The position numbers and the translations under genes were made by a program. The notes beneath the pieces were generated by a model. That model did not search any database. It saw only the letters and a program-made list of their open reading frames with translations, and was not told the origin of the DNA. A stretch of 64,000 nt of DNA from Clostridia bacterium (GTDB lineage Bacteria > Bacillota > Clostridia > Christensenellales > Pumilibacteraceae): NCBI GenBank assembly GCA_022793815.1, contig JAAWDP010000009.1, positions 109,700-173,699 on the forward strand, in the 5' to 3' direction. Shown in pieces: positions 45,481 to 55,150 of the stretch (positions within the stretch are counted from its first letter, which is position 1; every line of letters begins with the position of its first letter).

Positions 45481-47211
45481 ATGACCGCTTACATAATAAT
45501 ATACAGTATAGTAATGTTTTTGCTCGCAGCGGCTGCGGTTGCCGTGTGCGTTATTCTTATCCGCTCGTATAAAGTTAAAGCGGATAAAGCCGTTGCGGCG
45601 GCAAAAACCGAAAAGGATACGGAAAGCGTTTTTGTCCGCGCAGTCGGGGAAAGCCCCGTGTCCGCATACGTTCTTTTGGACGCAGCCGAGCGGCGCTGCG
45701 TTTATGCAAGCCGAAACATCGAAAAGTTTTTCGGCGCGACAAGCAGCGATTTCCTTACCGACGCCGCCGCATACAAAAAACACACCGACAAAAAGTATGT
45801 CCGCGAGTTCGAGTCGGTTCTCGCAAAATTCGACGGCGAAAGCATGCTCGAACAGAAATTCGCTTACGGTGAAAACCGCTTCGCCAAAGCGGAGGCTTTT
45901 GCCACGCAAAGCGGCGGACGCAAATATATTCTGTTTGCCGTGCGCGACGTAACCGCCGAACAAATCGAGAAAAAACAAATGCAAAAGGAACTCGACTCCG
46001 CGCTCGAACAGGCGGCGGCGAAATCGTCGTTTCTGTCAAGCATGAGCCACGAAATAAGGACGCCCATGAACGGCGTAATGGGCATGATGTCGCTTGCGCG
46101 TATGAATATAGACGACAGCGAAAAGGTCATGAACTATCTCGAACGCGCAGGGGATTTGTCGGTGTTCCTGCTCGGAATGATAAACGACATACTCGACATA
46201 TCCAAAATAGAAAGCGGCAAAATGCAACTTTTTTCGACACAGTTCGACATATTTGCGTTCGCGGAAAAAATCCGAAACATGTTCCACGGCACAATCACGG
46301 GCAAAGGCGTGGCGTTCGACGTGGAAACTTCGGACTTCACGGTGCGCTACTTTATCGGCGACGAGTTAAGACTCACGCAGGTAATAACAAACCTTGTGTC
46401 CAATGCCAATAAGTTTACGCCTGCGGGCGGCAGCATAAAAGTCACGTTCAAACAGCTCGACCTTATCGGCGGACGCGCGCAAATCATGATGCGCGTTAGA
46501 GATACGGGCAAGGGAATCGCGCCCGAGAACATTCGGAAAATCATGCGCCCGTTCGAACAGGAAGAGGCGTCCACCGCGCATAATTACGGCGGCACGGGAC
46601 TGGGACTCGCAATCTGCGACAAAATAGTCCGCATGATGGACGGCAACATAGTCATAGACAGTACGCTCGGAAAAGGCTCGGACTTTTCCGTGTTCCTTTC
46701 GCTCGACGTCGCAGACGTCAAACAGGACCTCGAAAAGGCGGTGGAAAAACAAACGCCGTCCGAGTCCGTCGATTTCAAATTCGATTCGTGCCGTATCCTG
46801 CTTGCCGAAGATAACGAGGTCAATGCGGAAATAGCCGTGGAGATTCTCGAAAGCGAGGGCGCGAAAGTAACGCTCGCGCGCGACGGAGTCGAAGCGGTGG
46901 ATATATTCACCGAAAGCAAGCCCGATTCGTTCGACATCATATTGCTCGACATTCAAATGCCTCGGCTGGACGGACGCGGCGCGGCAAGGCAAATCCGCGC
47001 ATGCGGCAGAAAAGACGCTTTGACTGTTCCGATAGTCGCGCTCAGCGCGGACGCATTCGTGGAAGATATCAAACTTTCCGAGGCTGCGGGTATGGACGGA
47101 CACGTGTCCAAACCGATAGACTTCGACGAGCTCAGACGCACGGCGGGCGAGATAATCGCCGCGAAAAAAGCGTCTGCGGCAAAAGATAAAAAGGCAGGGA
47201 GTAAAAAGTGA
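45481..47211 (+). CDS. Hybrid sensor histidine kinase with receiver domain
   Basis: This 576-residue inner-membrane protein has one N-terminal helix (residues 5-28), a PAS-like domain (about 50-160), HisKA with the phosphorylated His190 in MSHEIRTPMNG, an HATPase with NLVSNANKFTP (N box) and GGTGLGLAI (G2 box), and a receiver domain from about 443 with ILLAEDNEVN and Asp490 in LLDIQMP. No DNA-binding output is attached, so the receiver probably passes phosphate to another protein or is autoinhibitory. Its stop overlaps the GTG start of the leucine-rich-repeat gene, so the operon's products are made together. The ribosome site is GGAG, 5 bp before the ATG. Confidence 0.9.
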   Translation: MTAYIIIYSIVMFLLAAAAVAVCVILIRSYKVKADKAVAAAKTEKDTESVFVRAVGESPVSAYVLLDAAERRCVYASRNIEKFFGATSSDFLTDAAAYKKHTDKKYVREFESVLAKFDGESMLEQKFAYGENRFAKAEAFATQSGGRKYILFAVRDVTAEQIEKKQMQKELDSALEQAAAKSSFLSSMSHEIRTPMNGVMGMMSLARMNIDDSEKVMNYLERAGDLSVFLLGMINDILDISKIESGKMQLFSTQFDIFAFAEKIRNMFHGTITGKGVAFDVETSDFTVRYFIGDELRLTQVITNLVSNANKFTPAGGSIKVTFKQLDLIGGRAQIMMRVRDTGKGIAPENIRKIMRPFEQEEASTAHNYGGTGLGLAICDKIVRMMDGNIVIDSTLGKGSDFSVFLSLDVADVKQDLEKAVEKQTPSESVDFKFDSCRILLAEDNEVNAEIAVEILESEGAKVTLARDGVEAVDIFTESKPDSFDIILLDIQMPRLDGRGAARQIRACGRKDALTVPIVALSADAFVEDIKLSEAAGMDGHVSKPIDFDELRRTAGEIIAAKKASAAKDKKAGSKK

Positions 47212-50200
47212 AAAACAAAGCCGTAACCCCCGTAATTTTTTCGATAGTTGTTTTATCGCTGTGCGCGCTTGCCGTTGCGGCATGCGACTGCTCGGGCGGC
47301 TACACCCCCGGCGGCGATATACCGGGCATAAACGCGAACGCGGTAATACGCGTGGAACGCGACAGCCTTTCGTTTGCGCTCGGTATGGAAATAGACGACG
47401 CGGATATAATAGTGCGCTGCGGACTCAAACTCGTCGACGACGAGGGCGGCGAAGTCGAGATAGAGAAACAGCACCTTACAAGCGGCTCGGTCAAGTACGA
47501 GCGCTTCGATTTGTCTGCCAAGGGAAGAAACAAGCAGATAAAGATTACCTATAAAAAAGCCGAAAGCTACATCTTTTACGACGTCATAGATTATGTCGTC
47601 GAATTCTATGCCGACGCCGAACATACCCGTCTTTACAAAAAGGACTCGGCAAAAGCGCAGTTCACCGACAACCTCGATTTGTCGGTATACGCAGATATTT
47701 CGTCGTATAACTATTCCACGGACGAAAGCGCGAAAAAAAGCGACCCCGTGGGGACGGCGCGTTTTAACGGCTGGTACGACGAAAGCGGCAATCCGGTAAC
47801 GGGACTGCATCTGTTTGCGCCGCCTGCCGAGGGCGCCGAGTGCGGCTTGAAACTGCATGCAAAGTATTTGACCGAAGAACAGTTTTCAAATCTCAAACTT
47901 TCGTACAGCGGAAACGAGCGCGTGTTTTCGGGCTATAACGGCAGTGAGCGTTCGCAGCGGGTAATCGTTCCCGAAGGCGTAACGTATATCGATTTGGGCG
48001 CGCTGTTTTACGCAACGCCGACCGTAACCGACATAATGTTCGAAAGTCTGCATATTCCGTCCACGGCGCACTTGGATTTGCCGCTGCGTTCGTTCGTGAA
48101 TACCGCGGGACTCAAAGAAATAACGGTGGACGGCGGCAGCCGCGAATACTCGGGCTACGGCGGCGCGCTTTACAATAAGGACGGCACAAAACTCTACCTT
48201 ATGCCCGCAAGTCTGACTCGGGTCGAATTCGCGCCGTCGCTGACGACTTTCGAAAGTCTGTCGTGCGCTTATTGGCAGGTCAAAAAAGTTGCGCTGCCCG
48301 AAAGCGTGACCGCTCTCGGCGACTATTGCTTTGCTTATTCGGATGTGGAGGAAGTGGAAGGGCTGGAAAAAGTACACAACCGCGGCACGGGCATATTCCT
48401 CGGCACGCCCGTCAACGCTTACTACGACGGCGACGTCGCGCTGTATACGGTGCTTGCCGACGGCGAGTATACTCTCAGTATGATACTCGACAAAAGCATA
48501 ACTTCGTATAAAGTAATCGACGGAACGATAGGTGTGGACGGCGGCGCGTTTGCGGGCTGTACGTCGCTTGTCAGCGTGGATTTGAGCGGAGTGCGCGGAA
48601 TAGGCGATTCGGCGTTTTCCGAGTGTACGTCGCTGCAAAAGGTCACTTTCTCCGACAGTTTGAAATATCTCGGCTCGGCGGTATTCTATAACTGTTCGTC
48701 GCTCGCCGTTCTCGACGGGTTCGACGTCGGCGACATCACGTTCACGTCCGACACGGGCACATACGAACACACTCTTTCCGACAGACTTTTCTACGGCTGT
48801 GAAAAACTCGTTTCTGTGAAAATACCCGAAGCGGTGAAAAGAATAGGGAGCGAGGCATTCTACGGCTGTTTATCGCTTGCCGAAGTCATAATGCCCGACG
48901 GCGTGGAAATCATCGATTCCAAAGCGTTCTACGGCTGCGGATTCAAAAGCATTTCTCTTCCGAAGTCGCTTGTTTCGCTCGGTTTCGGCGTGTTCGCGGA
49001 CAGTATGCTCGAAAGCGTCGACCTCGAAACCTGTCCCAATCTTACCGTGCTTTCGGAAAACTGTTTCGACGGAACCAAACTCAAAACCGTGACGCTGCCC
49101 GACCGCGTGAGCGAAATCCCCGACAGATGTTTCTATCACATAGAAACGCTGACGAAAGTCGATTTGAACAATGTCAAGTCCGTCGGCGAACGCGCGTTTT
49201 CCTACTGTATAAATCTTTCCGAAATAGATTTCGGCGGAGGCTTGACCTATATAGGCTACCGTGCTTTCGGCAATTGCGGCGCGCTTACCGAAGTGGTACT
49301 GCCCGATACGGTGACGGTGGTCGACTCCTATGCATTCGCTACCTGCGCCGCGCTCCGTAAGATAACGCTCGGCAGAAACGTCGAAGTGTTCGGGTACTAT
49401 CCCGTACTCGAAGACGGAGTGACTTTCGGCAGCGTAACCCCCGTGCTTTGGCAGTGCGACTCGCTTGCCGAAATTGCCGTGAAAGACGGCAACGCATATT
49501 TCACCGCGGTGGACGGCGTGCTTTACGGCAGCGAATCGAACGGCGAAAATCTGGGCGTCGGGTCGGTGCTTTATACGATACCGCCGTCGTACCCGAACGC
49601 GTCGCTTACGCTGCCCGATACGGTGAAAATCGTTTTGCCGTACTCTCTGCAATACCGAATCAAGGACACGGAAACGGCGGTCATTTCCGAAATAACGCTA
49701 AACGAGGGCATAGTCAATATCGGAAAAGCGGCGTTCTATAACAGCAAAAATCTCAAAGGACTGAAAATCCCGTCCACCGTGACGAACCTCGGAGCAAGCA
49801 TACTGCTCGAATGCAGCGGTATAGAACGCTTCGAAATCGCGGCGGAAAACAAAGTGTATTTCTCGGACGGCGACCTTATTTACAAGGGCAACGTGCTCAT
49901 TGCATGCATGCGGCTCGGCGACAGCGTGAATATCCGCGAGGGAACCGAGGCGATAGAATCCGCGGTGTTTATGGGCAACACGAGGATAACCGATGTGGAA
50001 ATCCCGTCGGGTGTCAAAACGATAGGGTATCAGGCATTCCGCGGTTGCTCGAATCTTGTTTCGCTGAAACTCGGTGCGGACGTGGAAAGCATAGACTCTT
50101 ACGCCTTCGCCGAACTCATAAGCCTTCGGACGGTGGAAATCGCGGCAGACAACAAGCATTTCAAAGTCGTAAACAATATCCTCTATTCCGCGGACGGCAC

Positions 50201-50816
50201 GCGCCTTATTCTCGCGCCCGCATTAAACGCAATGACTTCGCTCGAAATAGAGGACACCGTAACCGAAATAGGCGACTGGGCGTTTGCCTATAACAAGACG
50301 CTGAAATCGGTGAAAATTCCCTCTCACGTAAAAACAATCGGCAGGTACGCTTTTTACGAGTGCCGCGCCGTGGAAGAACTTTTCGGCGGCAGTTCGCTGC
50401 AAACGATAGACGACTGGGCGTTCTCTTTCAAGACGTCGGTCAATCCCGCCGACAAAACCGAAATGCGCTACTGCGACACACTGCAAACGGTAATGCTGCA
50501 ATCTTGCACGGTGCGCATAGGCGATTGGGCGTTCTACGGACACTACGGCATACAGTCGCTCTATTTGAGAATGACCGCTGACGAAGCGGACAGACTGATA
50601 ATGGCAAGCGGCACTAATATATCGTTCCTTACCGACGGCTGTCCGAAAGGCGAGGGCGTCAACTACAACAACGTCACGCGCTATCTTTACAGCCCGACAC
50701 GTCCCGTAATAAACGTGGACGGTTACAAATGGTTCCGTCTTGACGAAAACGGCAATCCCGTGCCTTGGGAAGATACCGAATTCAACGTAAGAAAATCGGA
50801 GGTCGCAGAATTATGA
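47208..50816 (+). CDS. Giant BspA-type leucine-rich-repeat lipoprotein
   Basis: The protein has 1202 residues. A lipoprotein signal peptide with lipobox VAAC puts Cys26 at the membrane surface, and the next Cys28 may also be functional. From about residue 240 to 1110 there are many BspA/LRR_5 repeats of about 23 residues with the pattern AFxxCxxLxxVxLPxxVxxIGxxAF, for example GDSAFSECTSLQKVTFSDSL and YRAFGNCGALTEVVLPDTV. An immunoglobulin-like or beta-rich region lies near residues 30-200. Such proteins bind host or environmental ligands on the cell surface. It is translationally coupled to the kinase before it and the MoxR gene after it. Confidence 0.9.
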   Translation: MKNKAVTPVIFSIVVLSLCALAVAACDCSGGYTPGGDIPGINANAVIRVERDSLSFALGMEIDDADIIVRCGLKLVDDEGGEVEIEKQHLTSGSVKYERFDLSAKGRNKQIKITYKKAESYIFYDVIDYVVEFYADAEHTRLYKKDSAKAQFTDNLDLSVYADISSYNYSTDESAKKSDPVGTARFNGWYDESGNPVTGLHLFAPPAEGAECGLKLHAKYLTEEQFSNLKLSYSGNERVFSGYNGSERSQRVIVPEGVTYIDLGALFYATPTVTDIMFESLHIPSTAHLDLPLRSFVNTAGLKEITVDGGSREYSGYGGALYNKDGTKLYLMPASLTRVEFAPSLTTFESLSCAYWQVKKVALPESVTALGDYCFAYSDVEEVEGLEKVHNRGTGIFLGTPVNAYYDGDVALYTVLADGEYTLSMILDKSITSYKVIDGTIGVDGGAFAGCTSLVSVDLSGVRGIGDSAFSECTSLQKVTFSDSLKYLGSAVFYNCSSLAVLDGFDVGDITFTSDTGTYEHTLSDRLFYGCEKLVSVKIPEAVKRIGSEAFYGCLSLAEVIMPDGVEIIDSKAFYGCGFKSISLPKSLVSLGFGVFADSMLESVDLETCPNLTVLSENCFDGTKLKTVTLPDRVSEIPDRCFYHIETLTKVDLNNVKSVGERAFSYCINLSEIDFGGGLTYIGYRAFGNCGALTEVVLPDTVTVVDSYAFATCAALRKITLGRNVEVFGYYPVLEDGVTFGSVTPVLWQCDSLAEIAVKDGNAYFTAVDGVLYGSESNGENLGVGSVLYTIPPSYPNASLTLPDTVKIVLPYSLQYRIKDTETAVISEITLNEGIVNIGKAAFYNSKNLKGLKIPSTVTNLGASILLECSGIERFEIAAENKVYFSDGDLIYKGNVLIACMRLGDSVNIREGTEAIESAVFMGNTRITDVEIPSGVKTIGYQAFRGCSNLVSLKLGADVESIDSYAFAELISLRTVEIAADNKHFKVVNNILYSADGTRLILAPALNAMTSLEIEDTVTEIGDWAFAYNKTLKSVKIPSHVKTIGRYAFYECRAVEELFGGSSLQTIDDWAFSFKTSVNPADKTEMRYCDTLQTVMLQSCTVRIGDWAFYGHYGIQSLYLRMTADEADRLIMASGTNISFLTDGCPKGEGVNYNNVTRYLYSPTRPVINVDGYKWFRLDENGNPVPWEDTEFNVRKSEVAEL

Positions 50817-51751
50817 TAATCGAAAAATCCGAGGAGATAATCCGCAGTATATCCAACGTGCTTGTAGGCAAAGAAGCCGTGGTGCGCAAAGCGCTCATGG
50901 CGGTCTATGCGAAAGGCAACATTCTGCTCGAAGATACGCCGGGCGTCGGCAAAACCACGCTTGCGCTGGCGTTTGCGAAAGCGCTCGGACTGGATTTCAA
51001 GCGCGTCCAGTTCACGCCCGACACCATGCCCAGCGACATTACGGGCTTCACCGTGTACAACAAGGAAACGGGCGGTTTCGATTACAAGCAGGGCGCGATA
51101 TTCTGCAATCTGTTCATGGGCGACGAAATAAACCGTACCTCGGCTAAAACGCAGTCCGCGCTGCTCGAAGCAATGGAAGAAAACAGCGTCACCGTGGACG
51201 GCGTTACATACCGCCTTCCCAATCCGTTTATATGCATAGCCACGCAAAACCCGACGGGTTCGTCGGGCACTCAGCCGCTGCCAGATTCCCAGCTGGACAG
51301 ATTCATGGTCAGACTGTCGATAGGCTATCCCGACGCGGCTCGGCAGGTGGAAATTCTGCGCCGCCACCACGACAGCGACCCCATAGATTCTTTGGGACGC
51401 ATAACGGACAAGGACGGCATACTCGAAATCCAGAACTACCTCGGGTGCGTAAAGGTATCCGACGACGTTTACGTTTACATGGTGTCGCTTTGCGAAAACA
51501 CCCGAAACAATCCGCTCATAGAACTCGGCGTCAGTCCGCGCGGACTCATTGCGCTTTCTCGTATGGTGCGCGCATGCGCCGTATTGAACGAGCGCGACTA
51601 CGTAACGCCCGCCGACGTCAAAGAAGTGTTTGCCGACGTCTGCGCCCACAGAATAATACTCAAACCGCGCGCGAAACTCGAAGGCATGACAGCGGGCAAA
51701 ATCCTCGAAGACGTTTTGAACGCAACGCCCGTGCCCGCATTGGGCAAGTAA
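50813..51751 (+). CDS. MoxR-family AAA ATPase
   Basis: This 312-residue MoxR-type AAA+ ATPase is thought to act as a chaperone for partner proteins, typically with DUF58 and VWA or transglutaminase proteins. Walker A is in LEDTPGVGKTTLAL (about residue 41), Walker B GDEINRT, and the sensor segment IATQNPTGSSGTQPLP. I start at ATG 50813, which overlaps the LRR stop, rather than the longer frame in the track upstream. The partners follow directly: DUF58 6 bp later and the transglutaminase-like gene after that. Confidence 0.93.
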   Translation: MIIEKSEEIIRSISNVLVGKEAVVRKALMAVYAKGNILLEDTPGVGKTTLALAFAKALGLDFKRVQFTPDTMPSDITGFTVYNKETGGFDYKQGAIFCNLFMGDEINRTSAKTQSALLEAMEENSVTVDGVTYRLPNPFICIATQNPTGSSGTQPLPDSQLDRFMVRLSIGYPDAARQVEILRRHHDSDPIDSLGRITDKDGILEIQNYLGCVKVSDDVYVYMVSLCENTRNNPLIELGVSPRGLIALSRMVRACAVLNERDYVTPADVKEVFADVCAHRIILKPRAKLEGMTAGKILEDVLNATPVPALGK

Positions 51752-51756
51752 GCGCC

Positions 51757-52887
51757 ATGACGCTCAAAAGAATAATTTACGCTATCCTGCTGATTGCAGC
51801 GGCGGCGGTGTTTGTCTTTACCGACAGCGGAGCCGCTCTGTTTTTGCTGTGCGCGCTCGCGCTTTTGCCGCCTGTGTCGTTTATCCTGCTCGCGTTCGCA
51901 CGCAGACGTATCGTTTTCGATTTCGACACGCGTTCGTCGTGTATCCGCGGCGGCGCATTGCAGATAAACTTCCGCGCAGGCGTTCGTCCGCGCTTTCTTG
52001 TCGGGTGCGTCAAAGTCACCTTGCTAATCGAAAACACGACGTTCGGCAAAACCCTGCGCCGCGAATTCATGTTCGAGGATTTGTCGTTTGCCGAACATAC
52101 TTTCGATTACGTAGGCGGGGATTCTGGACGTATTTGCGTAAGGGTGGAGAAGATACGCCTTATCGACGTATTCGGCGTGTGTTCGCTCGGCGCAAAGTGC
52201 GCTAAGTTCACCGAATCGTTCGTATCGCCCGTGCTCTACGAGGGGCTCGGCATAAATCTCGGCGCAAACCGCAGCGCCTCGCTTTCGGGCGAAACCTCGC
52301 TTCCGCAAAAGGGCAACGACAACACGGAGATTTTCAATATCCGCGATTACGAGGCAGGCGACGCGCCGAACCGTTTGCACTGGAAACTCTCGGGAAAATT
52401 CGATTCTCTCAAAACAAAAGAGTTCGGCAGCACCGACGAACACCGCACGTTGATTTTGGTGGACCTGGGCAGAGGCGGCAGGGAAAATGCGGCGGACGAC
52501 GCCGCGCTCAACGCCGTGCTCGACGTCGCCGTTTCGGTTTCCGATTCGCTTAAAGAGGACGGGTGCGCGCACGTCATAGGCTGGTTCGACGGCGGCGCTT
52601 TCCGCAGAAGCGAAGTAACCGACGCCGATTCGTTCGTGCAGGCGGTGTACTCGCTCATGAGCATAAAGGTCGACGGCGGATTCGACAAGTCCTATCTTGC
52701 CAAGATAAACGGCTACGGATTTTTCACTAAGATAATTTATGTCGCTGCGGCGGAACAGGCGGAAAAAACCGCGCTTACGCCGCTCGGACTCACTACGATA
52801 GCGATATCGTCCGCGGCAGGAGGCGGCGACGCATTGATATATGTGCCGAAAGACGACGTGACCGCGCTGACGGGCTGTGTCCTTTGA
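51757..52887 (+). CDS. DUF58 membrane protein
   Basis: This 376-residue protein has two N-terminal membrane helices (residues 5-47). A beta-rich region and the DUF58 signature follow: NDNTEIFNIRDYEAGDAPNRLHWKLSGKF, then LILVDLG, which has the form of a degenerate von Willebrand A domain. It is a common partner of MoxR ATPases. The start is ATG 51757, 5 bp after the MoxR stop. It overlaps a possible TTG of the next gene by 4 bp. Confidence 0.88.
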   Translation: MTLKRIIYAILLIAAAAVFVFTDSGAALFLLCALALLPPVSFILLAFARRRIVFDFDTRSSCIRGGALQINFRAGVRPRFLVGCVKVTLLIENTTFGKTLRREFMFEDLSFAEHTFDYVGGDSGRICVRVEKIRLIDVFGVCSLGAKCAKFTESFVSPVLYEGLGINLGANRSASLSGETSLPQKGNDNTEIFNIRDYEAGDAPNRLHWKLSGKFDSLKTKEFGSTDEHRTLILVDLGRGGRENAADDAALNAVLDVAVSVSDSLKEDGCAHVIGWFDGGAFRRSEVTDADSFVQAVYSLMSIKVDGGFDKSYLAKINGYGFFTKIIYVAAAEQAEKTALTPLGLTTIAISSAAGGGDALIYVPKDDVTALTGCVL

Positions 52888-52898
52888 CAAAGGAGATT

Positions 52899-55124
52899 AT
52901 GACGAAAACAAAGTCCACATGCATAAAGATGAAAGCCGAGCCCGAAACGGGCATGAAGGTTTTTACGGCGACTGCGGCAACAGCCGCGTTTGCCGCGTTT
53001 TATCTTACGCTTGCGAGCGCGGCGGGTTTCGACGCCGCGCGCTATCTCGCGGTTTTCGTCGGAGCCGCTATTGCGGCGCTGTGGCTGGTTTTCTCGCATA
53101 AAAGGGTGTGGTTTTGGAGTCTGCTTGCGGCAGCGGCGGCTGTTACCGCGGTTTGCATTGCGGTGAATCCGCTCGGGTTCGTCGGCGGTTTCGTATCGCT
53201 GGCAAACGACGCCGTCGCTCTAAGCAATGCCCGTATGCATTTCGGAATACCTCCGATTGCTTATGACGGCGCAAACGGGTTTGCATTTTCCGCCGCGCTG
53301 TCGGCATGGCTGGGTATAGGCTGCGTCGTCCTTGTAAAACACAACAAAAGTTTGTTCGCCGCGGTGTGCGCGGCGGCAGTTCTGCTCATGCTGCCGTTCG
53401 GACTCTTTCCCGCGTTTTATGCCGCAGCCGCTCTTGCCGTTTCTACGGCGGCGCTGTTTGCCGCGGATAAGGGACTTACGCTCAAAGCCGCCTCGGCGGT
53501 CACGGCGGCTGCGGCGCTTGCCGCGGCGGCAGTCGTGCCGTGCTTTTTTTACGGCGGTAGCGACGCGGTGGCTTTTGTGCGCGGCGGTATCGCCTCGGGA
53601 GCGGAAGCGCTTTTCTACGGCACGGACAGTCTGCCCGAGGGCGACCTGTACGCCGCATCGGGCTTGCTCGCCGACAGCGAAAAACGCCTCGAAGTTACGG
53701 TCGGGGGACAAATTCCCGTACTCTATCTCAAAGGCTTCGTCGGCAGCGAACTGTCGGGCGGCAAATGGCATACCACCGATAAAAACGTATACGTGGAAGA
53801 CGGCAACAACGGACTTATGAAGTACGTCGAAAATCAGGGCATACCGTTCACGCAGTACGCCAACTATGCAAGACTTTGCGGCAAGTCGGGTAGGTACAAT
53901 CTCAAAGTGAAGAATGTCGGCGCAAACGCAAAATACGTTTACGCGCCTTACGGCGTACTCGCTCGGCAAGGTAAAGCGTATTACGACATGAACCTGCGCC
54001 GCGGCATATTTTCTCCGCGCTCTTACGATTTCGAAATATTCGCAAGCGACAAAAGCAGCGAATACGTGACTCAGGCGCCGTGGGTGGTCGGCGACACGGG
54101 CAGAACCGAACAAATGCGGACCTATCTCGCGTTCGAGGGCGAGTACCGCGTTTTTGTCGGCAGCGTATATAAAAGCGCGGACGACGAAACACGCCGTTTT
54201 GTGAACTCGGCTTTCGGCGGATTAAGCGCAGGCACTGTAAACGCCGTTACCCAACTGGTGCGCAGATATTTTCTCGATAATTTCGTGTATGCGCAAGTTC
54301 CCGACGCAATCGAGTCCGACTTCATTGCCGACTTTTTCGGCGGAAAAATAAAGAACGCAAACAGCGTGTATTTCGCGTCCGCGGCGGCTTACATATTCCG
54401 CTGCTACGGCTTTGCGGCGCGCTATGCCGAGGGCTATCTCGTGCGCCGCGCGCCTACGAACGAAACCGCAACGGTGTCCGTTACGGGCAGAAACGCACAC
54501 GCCTGGACGGAAGTGTATTTCGACGGCATGGGCTGGCTGCCGATAGAAGTAACGCCTACGTTCTTTACCGAACGCGACCCCGACGAGCCGTTCGAACCCG
54601 AACAGCCCGACGACCCGCCCGTTCCCGTACTTCCCGACGAGCCGCCGAAAAATCCCGACGAGGAGCTTCCTCCCGACGTCGACCCTAAGCCCGAGCTTCC
54701 CAAACAGCAGGCGGATTTGCTGCTTGCATTGAAGATACTGCTGCCGATAATCTCGGTTTTGTTTGCCGCGCTTGCCGCCGTGCTTGCGCTGCTTATAAGG
54801 AGAAACGCCGTGACGAGGGAAAAACACAGGGTGTTGGAACTGAAAGGCGAAGATTTCGGACGCTCCGTCTATTCGCTTGTGCGGCGCGACTGCAAACGCT
54901 TCGGCGGCTTCGGCAGGGATATGCTTGCCGAAAGGGGCGTAGACGCTTCGTTCACCGACAGATTTACGGAAATAATCGAACACTGCGTATACGGCTCGCA
55001 CGAAGTAACGCCGAACGAAAGACACTTCGTAAAAGACTATGTACAAAAAGTTTCCGACGCGCTCTCGGGCGGAAATAAAATCCGAAGACTGATAAACAGA
55101 TATATATACTGTGTGGGAATGTGA
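52899..55124 (+). CDS. TgpA-like transglutaminase-fold membrane protein, catalytic Cys replaced by Ser
   Basis: The protein has 741 residues. Several membrane helices (about residues 15-215) precede an extracytoplasmic domain, a Pro/Asp-rich linker (about 560-600), another helix and a cytoplasmic tail. The transglutaminase-like core is around residues 480-555. The His is H534 in NAHAWTEVYFDG and the acid is E550 in WLPIEVTPT. At the Cys position, where family members have GYCxxFA, this protein reads NSVYFA with Ser489 (AGC). The fold is kept but thiol catalysis seems lost. I start at ATG 52899, because the AAGGAG site lies before it and overlaps the upstream TTG. It is the last clear member of the operon. 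Confidence 0.8.
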   Translation: MTKTKSTCIKMKAEPETGMKVFTATAATAAFAAFYLTLASAAGFDAARYLAVFVGAAIAALWLVFSHKRVWFWSLLAAAAAVTAVCIAVNPLGFVGGFVSLANDAVALSNARMHFGIPPIAYDGANGFAFSAALSAWLGIGCVVLVKHNKSLFAAVCAAAVLLMLPFGLFPAFYAAAALAVSTAALFAADKGLTLKAASAVTAAAALAAAAVVPCFFYGGSDAVAFVRGGIASGAEALFYGTDSLPEGDLYAASGLLADSEKRLEVTVGGQIPVLYLKGFVGSELSGGKWHTTDKNVYVEDGNNGLMKYVENQGIPFTQYANYARLCGKSGRYNLKVKNVGANAKYVYAPYGVLARQGKAYYDMNLRRGIFSPRSYDFEIFASDKSSEYVTQAPWVVGDTGRTEQMRTYLAFEGEYRVFVGSVYKSADDETRRFVNSAFGGLSAGTVNAVTQLVRRYFLDNFVYAQVPDAIESDFIADFFGGKIKNANSVYFASAAAYIFRCYGFAARYAEGYLVRRAPTNETATVSVTGRNAHAWTEVYFDGMGWLPIEVTPTFFTERDPDEPFEPEQPDDPPVPVLPDEPPKNPDEELPPDVDPKPELPKQQADLLLALKILLPIISVLFAALAAVLALLIRRNAVTREKHRVLELKGEDFGRSVYSLVRRDCKRFGGFGRDMLAERGVDASFTDRFTEIIEHCVYGSHEVTPNERHFVKDYVQKVSDALSGGNKIRRLINRYIYCVGM

Positions 55125-55150
55125 TGGGCTCACCTATAAAGGAGAACGGT

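Noticed and set aside
47208..50816. Tandem repeats in the LRR gene as a mobile or CRISPR-like repeat
   Set aside because: They are diverged protein repeats (about 23 residues) in one intact frame, typical of BspA proteins.
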